Made by a program: the position numbers and the translations under genes. Positions 6,123 to 7,558 of a stretch of 7,558 nt of DNA are shown here, piece by piece (the stretch's first letter is position 1; the number at the start of each line of letters is the position of its first letter). Under the pieces are notes generated by a model. That model was not told the origin of the DNA, made no database searches, and saw only the letters and a list, made by a program, of their open reading frames with translations. This DNA is from Bryobacterales bacterium (GTDB taxonomy: Bacteria; Acidobacteriota; Terriglobia; Bryobacterales; Bryobacteraceae), in NCBI GenBank assembly GCA_003132865.1, contig PKYZ01000237.1, positions 4,917 through 12,474 of the forward strand, given 5' to 3'.

Positions 6123-6928
6123 CCGAACTGGCTTTTGACGTGCGCGAAGTGTCTTACCGCTACAACCAGGTGACGGCTTTGAACCGGCTCTCCATGCAGG
6201 TGCAGCGCGGCGAACGCGTGGCGCTGTTGGGCGCCAACGGGTCGGGCAAGTCCACCCTGCTGCGCTTGCTGGCGGGGCTGTGCTTCCCGGAACACGGTGA
6301 GATCTCGTTCCTCGGAGAGAGCCTGACCGAACAGCGCCTGCAGAACGAGGAATTCTTCTTTCGCTTCCGCCGCCGCGTGGGCCTGGTCTTTCAGAATGCG
6401 GACGTGCAGTTGTTCAGCCCCAGCGTGTTCGATGAGCTGGCCTTTGGTCCGTTGCAACTCCGCTGGCCCGCGCGGAAGATCCGGGATCGCGTGGGAGAAG
6501 TGCTGCTGGCCATGGACATCGCGCACTTGCAGGATCGCGCGCCGCATCGTCTGTCTGGGGGCGAGAAGAAACGTGTGGCCTTGGCGTCCGTGCTGGTCCT
6601 CGATCCGGAAGTGCTGCTGCTCGATGAGCCCAGCGGCGCGCTCGATCCCAGCAGCCAGGCCCGCATCGTCGATTTCCTGGTTTCCTGCGGCAATGGCTCG
6701 AAAACGGTGATTACGTCAACGCACGATATGGATACGCTGGAGGACATCGCGGACCGCTGCTATGTCTTCGCCAACGGCCGCGTGGCCGGGGAAGGCACGC
6801 CGCTCGAGATTCTCCACGACGTGGCGTTGCTGGAGCGCGCCAAGCTGATCCGCCCGCACGCACACGTCCATGCGCACGGAGAGGGCGGTGTGCAGCCTCA
6901 CCCGCACGTGCATCGGCACGAGGGGTGA
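6119..6928 (+). CDS. nikO: Nickel/cobalt ECF transporter ATPase with His-rich C-terminus (NikO/CbiO)
   Basis: A 269-residue ABC ATPase that drives the M-N-Q membrane protein encoded just upstream; the start overlaps its stop (ATGA, 6119-6122), so the two are co-translated. Visible motifs: Walker A GANGSGKST (38-46), Q-loop FQNADVQLFSP (91-101) as in CbiO/EcfA ATPases, signature LSGGEKKRVALA (145-156), Walker B VLLLDEPSGALDP (165-177) and H-loop His202 (STHD). After the usual CbiO end, the last 23 residues add a histidine-rich tail with eight His in two HxHxHxH clusters (247-253 and 261-267). This tail probably binds Ni or Co and may buffer or sense metal arriving in the cytoplasm. A single ATPase is usual for this metal-specific ECF group. 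cbiO is the alternative name if the substrate is cobalt. Confidence 0.94.
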   Translation: MTELAFDVREVSYRYNQVTALNRLSMQVQRGERVALLGANGSGKSTLLRLLAGLCFPEHGEISFLGESLTEQRLQNEEFFFRFRRRVGLVFQNADVQLFSPSVFDELAFGPLQLRWPARKIRDRVGEVLLAMDIAHLQDRAPHRLSGGEKKRVALASVLVLDPEVLLLDEPSGALDPSSQARIVDFLVSCGNGSKTVITSTHDMDTLEDIADRCYVFANGRVAGEGTPLEILHDVALLERAKLIRPHAHVHAHGEGGVQPHPHVHRHEG

Positions 6929-6989
6929 CTGAGCCACGCGCGTCAGCAAGTGGTCCTGTTGCTGCGGTATGCTGGGGGAAGGGCCGGTC

Positions 6990-7241
6990 ATGAGCAACGC
7001 CGCCATTCCTTCGTACCTGGAGATCATCGATTTCATTGCTGCCGGCACCACGCCGCAAGCCGTTGTCGACTACCACCCGTCCGCCGAGGCCCAACAGCGC
7101 GTTGCCGAACTGATTGCGCGGGAGAAGGAAGGCGGTTTGTCGCCCGAAGAGAAAGCGGAGCTGGATCACTTCATGGATCTGGAACACATCCTCCGGATGG
7201 CCAAAGCGCGCGCCCAGCAGATCCTAACCAGTGGCTCGTGA
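6990..7241 (+). CDS. Small helical protein paired with an HNH endonuclease
   Basis: An 83-residue acidic, mostly helical protein with no Cys. A purine-rich GGGGGAAGGG (6974-6983) lies 6 bases before ATG 6990, favouring it over an in-frame ATG at 6969. Visible segments: SYLEIIDFIAAGTT (8-21), HPSAEAQQRVAELIAREKEG (29-48), LSPEEKAELDHFMDLEHILR (50-69) and a basic C-terminal end (MAKARAQ). From memory, proteins with this pattern (EIIDFIAxGTT, LSxEEKxELxxFMxLEHxxRxAKARA) occur in cyanobacteria and other phyla just upstream of small HNH nucleases, as here. Its last 11 bases overlap the HNH gene. Toxin-antitoxin or nuclease-regulator pairing is inferred; no DNA-binding domain is recognisable. It starts 61 bp after the transporter ATPase on the same strand and may share its transcript. 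Confidence 0.85.
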   Translation: MSNAAIPSYLEIIDFIAAGTTPQAVVDYHPSAEAQQRVAELIAREKEGGLSPEEKAELDHFMDLEHILRMAKARAQQILTSGS

Positions 7242-7558
7242 TGTAGACGACGCCGTGCGCCGTCTCGTGATCGAGCGCGCGCGTCGACGTTGCGAATACT
7301 GTCTGGTGCATGCGGATAGCGCTGGCTTTCCTCACGAGATCGATCATATCATCAGCCGGAAACACGGCGGCTCCTCGGGTACAGGTAATCTGGCCTACGC
7401 CTGTGTCCTCTGCAATCGGTACAAAGGGACGGATATCGCATCGATAGATCGCTCCGGCCGGACGATCCGGTTCTTCGATCCCCGGCGAGACCCGTGGGAC
7501 GAGCACTTCAAGGTGCGCGGCCCGCTGAACTCGGCGATGACGCCGCAGGGGCGGCCGA
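7231..7558 (+). CDS. HNH endonuclease, partial (runs off right edge)
   Basis: The frame is open for 109 codons to the window edge. It starts at GTG 7231, the first start codon after an in-frame TAA at 7225-7227, and overlaps the preceding gene by 11 bp. GTG 7255 is the only near alternative. The HNH fold is clear: zinc pair CEYC (21-24), catalytic-type EIDHIISRKHGG (36-47) with His39, Asn53 in NLAYAC, and the second half CVLCNRYKG (58-66), so two CxxC pairs frame the metal site. Such proteins cut DNA with a single metal ion. The substrate is unknown; cyanobacterial relatives are usually annotated only as HNH endonucleases. Lack of a ribosome binding site and the overlap suggest translational coupling to the small protein. 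Confidence 0.9.
   Translation, partial: MARDVDDAVRRLVIERARRRCEYCLVHADSAGFPHEIDHIISRKHGGSSGTGNLAYACVLCNRYKGTDIASIDRSGRTIRFFDPRRDPWDEHFKVRGPLNSAMTPQGRP

Noticed and set aside
6968..6973. TATGCT as a promoter -10 for the small-protein gene
   Set aside because: It abuts the ribosome binding site, so a transcript starting from it would begin inside or after that site; there is also no -35.
7171..7506. Minus-strand 111-codon frame at the right end
   Set aside because: It is antisense to the HNH gene, whose CxxC, DH, N and CxxCN motifs are unmistakable.

Overview
The window reads as a GC-rich, Gram-negative chromosome. An Acidobacteriota of the Solibacter/Bryobacterales kind is my best guess. This rests on style: a TonB-dependent receptor with an N-terminal carboxypeptidase-regulatory-like domain, a secreted parallel beta-helix protein, REP-like intergenic repeats, and a small-protein/HNH pair also known from cyanobacteria. 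No marker gene is present to prove it.

Layout. (1) 1-1063, minus strand: the N-terminal 354 codons of a TonB-dependent outer-membrane receptor that runs off the left edge. (2) 1173-1592, plus strand: nikR, the nickel-responsive ribbon-helix-helix repressor, with all four high-affinity nickel ligands. The roughly 110-bp divergent gap holds a good promoter for the receptor, flanked by a perfect 7-bp inverted repeat (GTAATAC / GTATTAC) that is a strong candidate NikR operator. (3) 1593-2737: about 1.1 kb without a confident gene. Two direct copies of a REP-like repeat border most of it, and two weak minus-strand frames overlap by GTGA. (4) 2784-4005: a secreted right-handed beta-helix protein split in two by a +1 frame change near 3345-3357, with base composition less GC-rich than its neighbours. 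A terminator-like hairpin follows. (5) 4215-6928: a two-gene nickel/cobalt ECF transporter. The first gene fuses the substrate-binding M component, an N-like (PDGLE-type) segment and the Q/T transmembrane component in one 635-residue chain. The second, overlapping by ATGA, is the ATPase with a histidine-rich tail. (6) 6990-7558: an 83-residue helical protein overlapping an HNH endonuclease that runs off the right edge.

How it fits together. Receptor, NikR and M-N-Q-O transporter make a plausible nickel uptake route: outer-membrane entry, inner-membrane ECF import and Ni-dependent repression. The nickel assignment (over cobalt) rests on NikR, on the Met1/His2/His67 ligand set in the M domain, and on the absence of any recognisable cobalamin riboswitch. 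The small-protein/HNH pair is the least understood part and may be a self-contained nuclease module.
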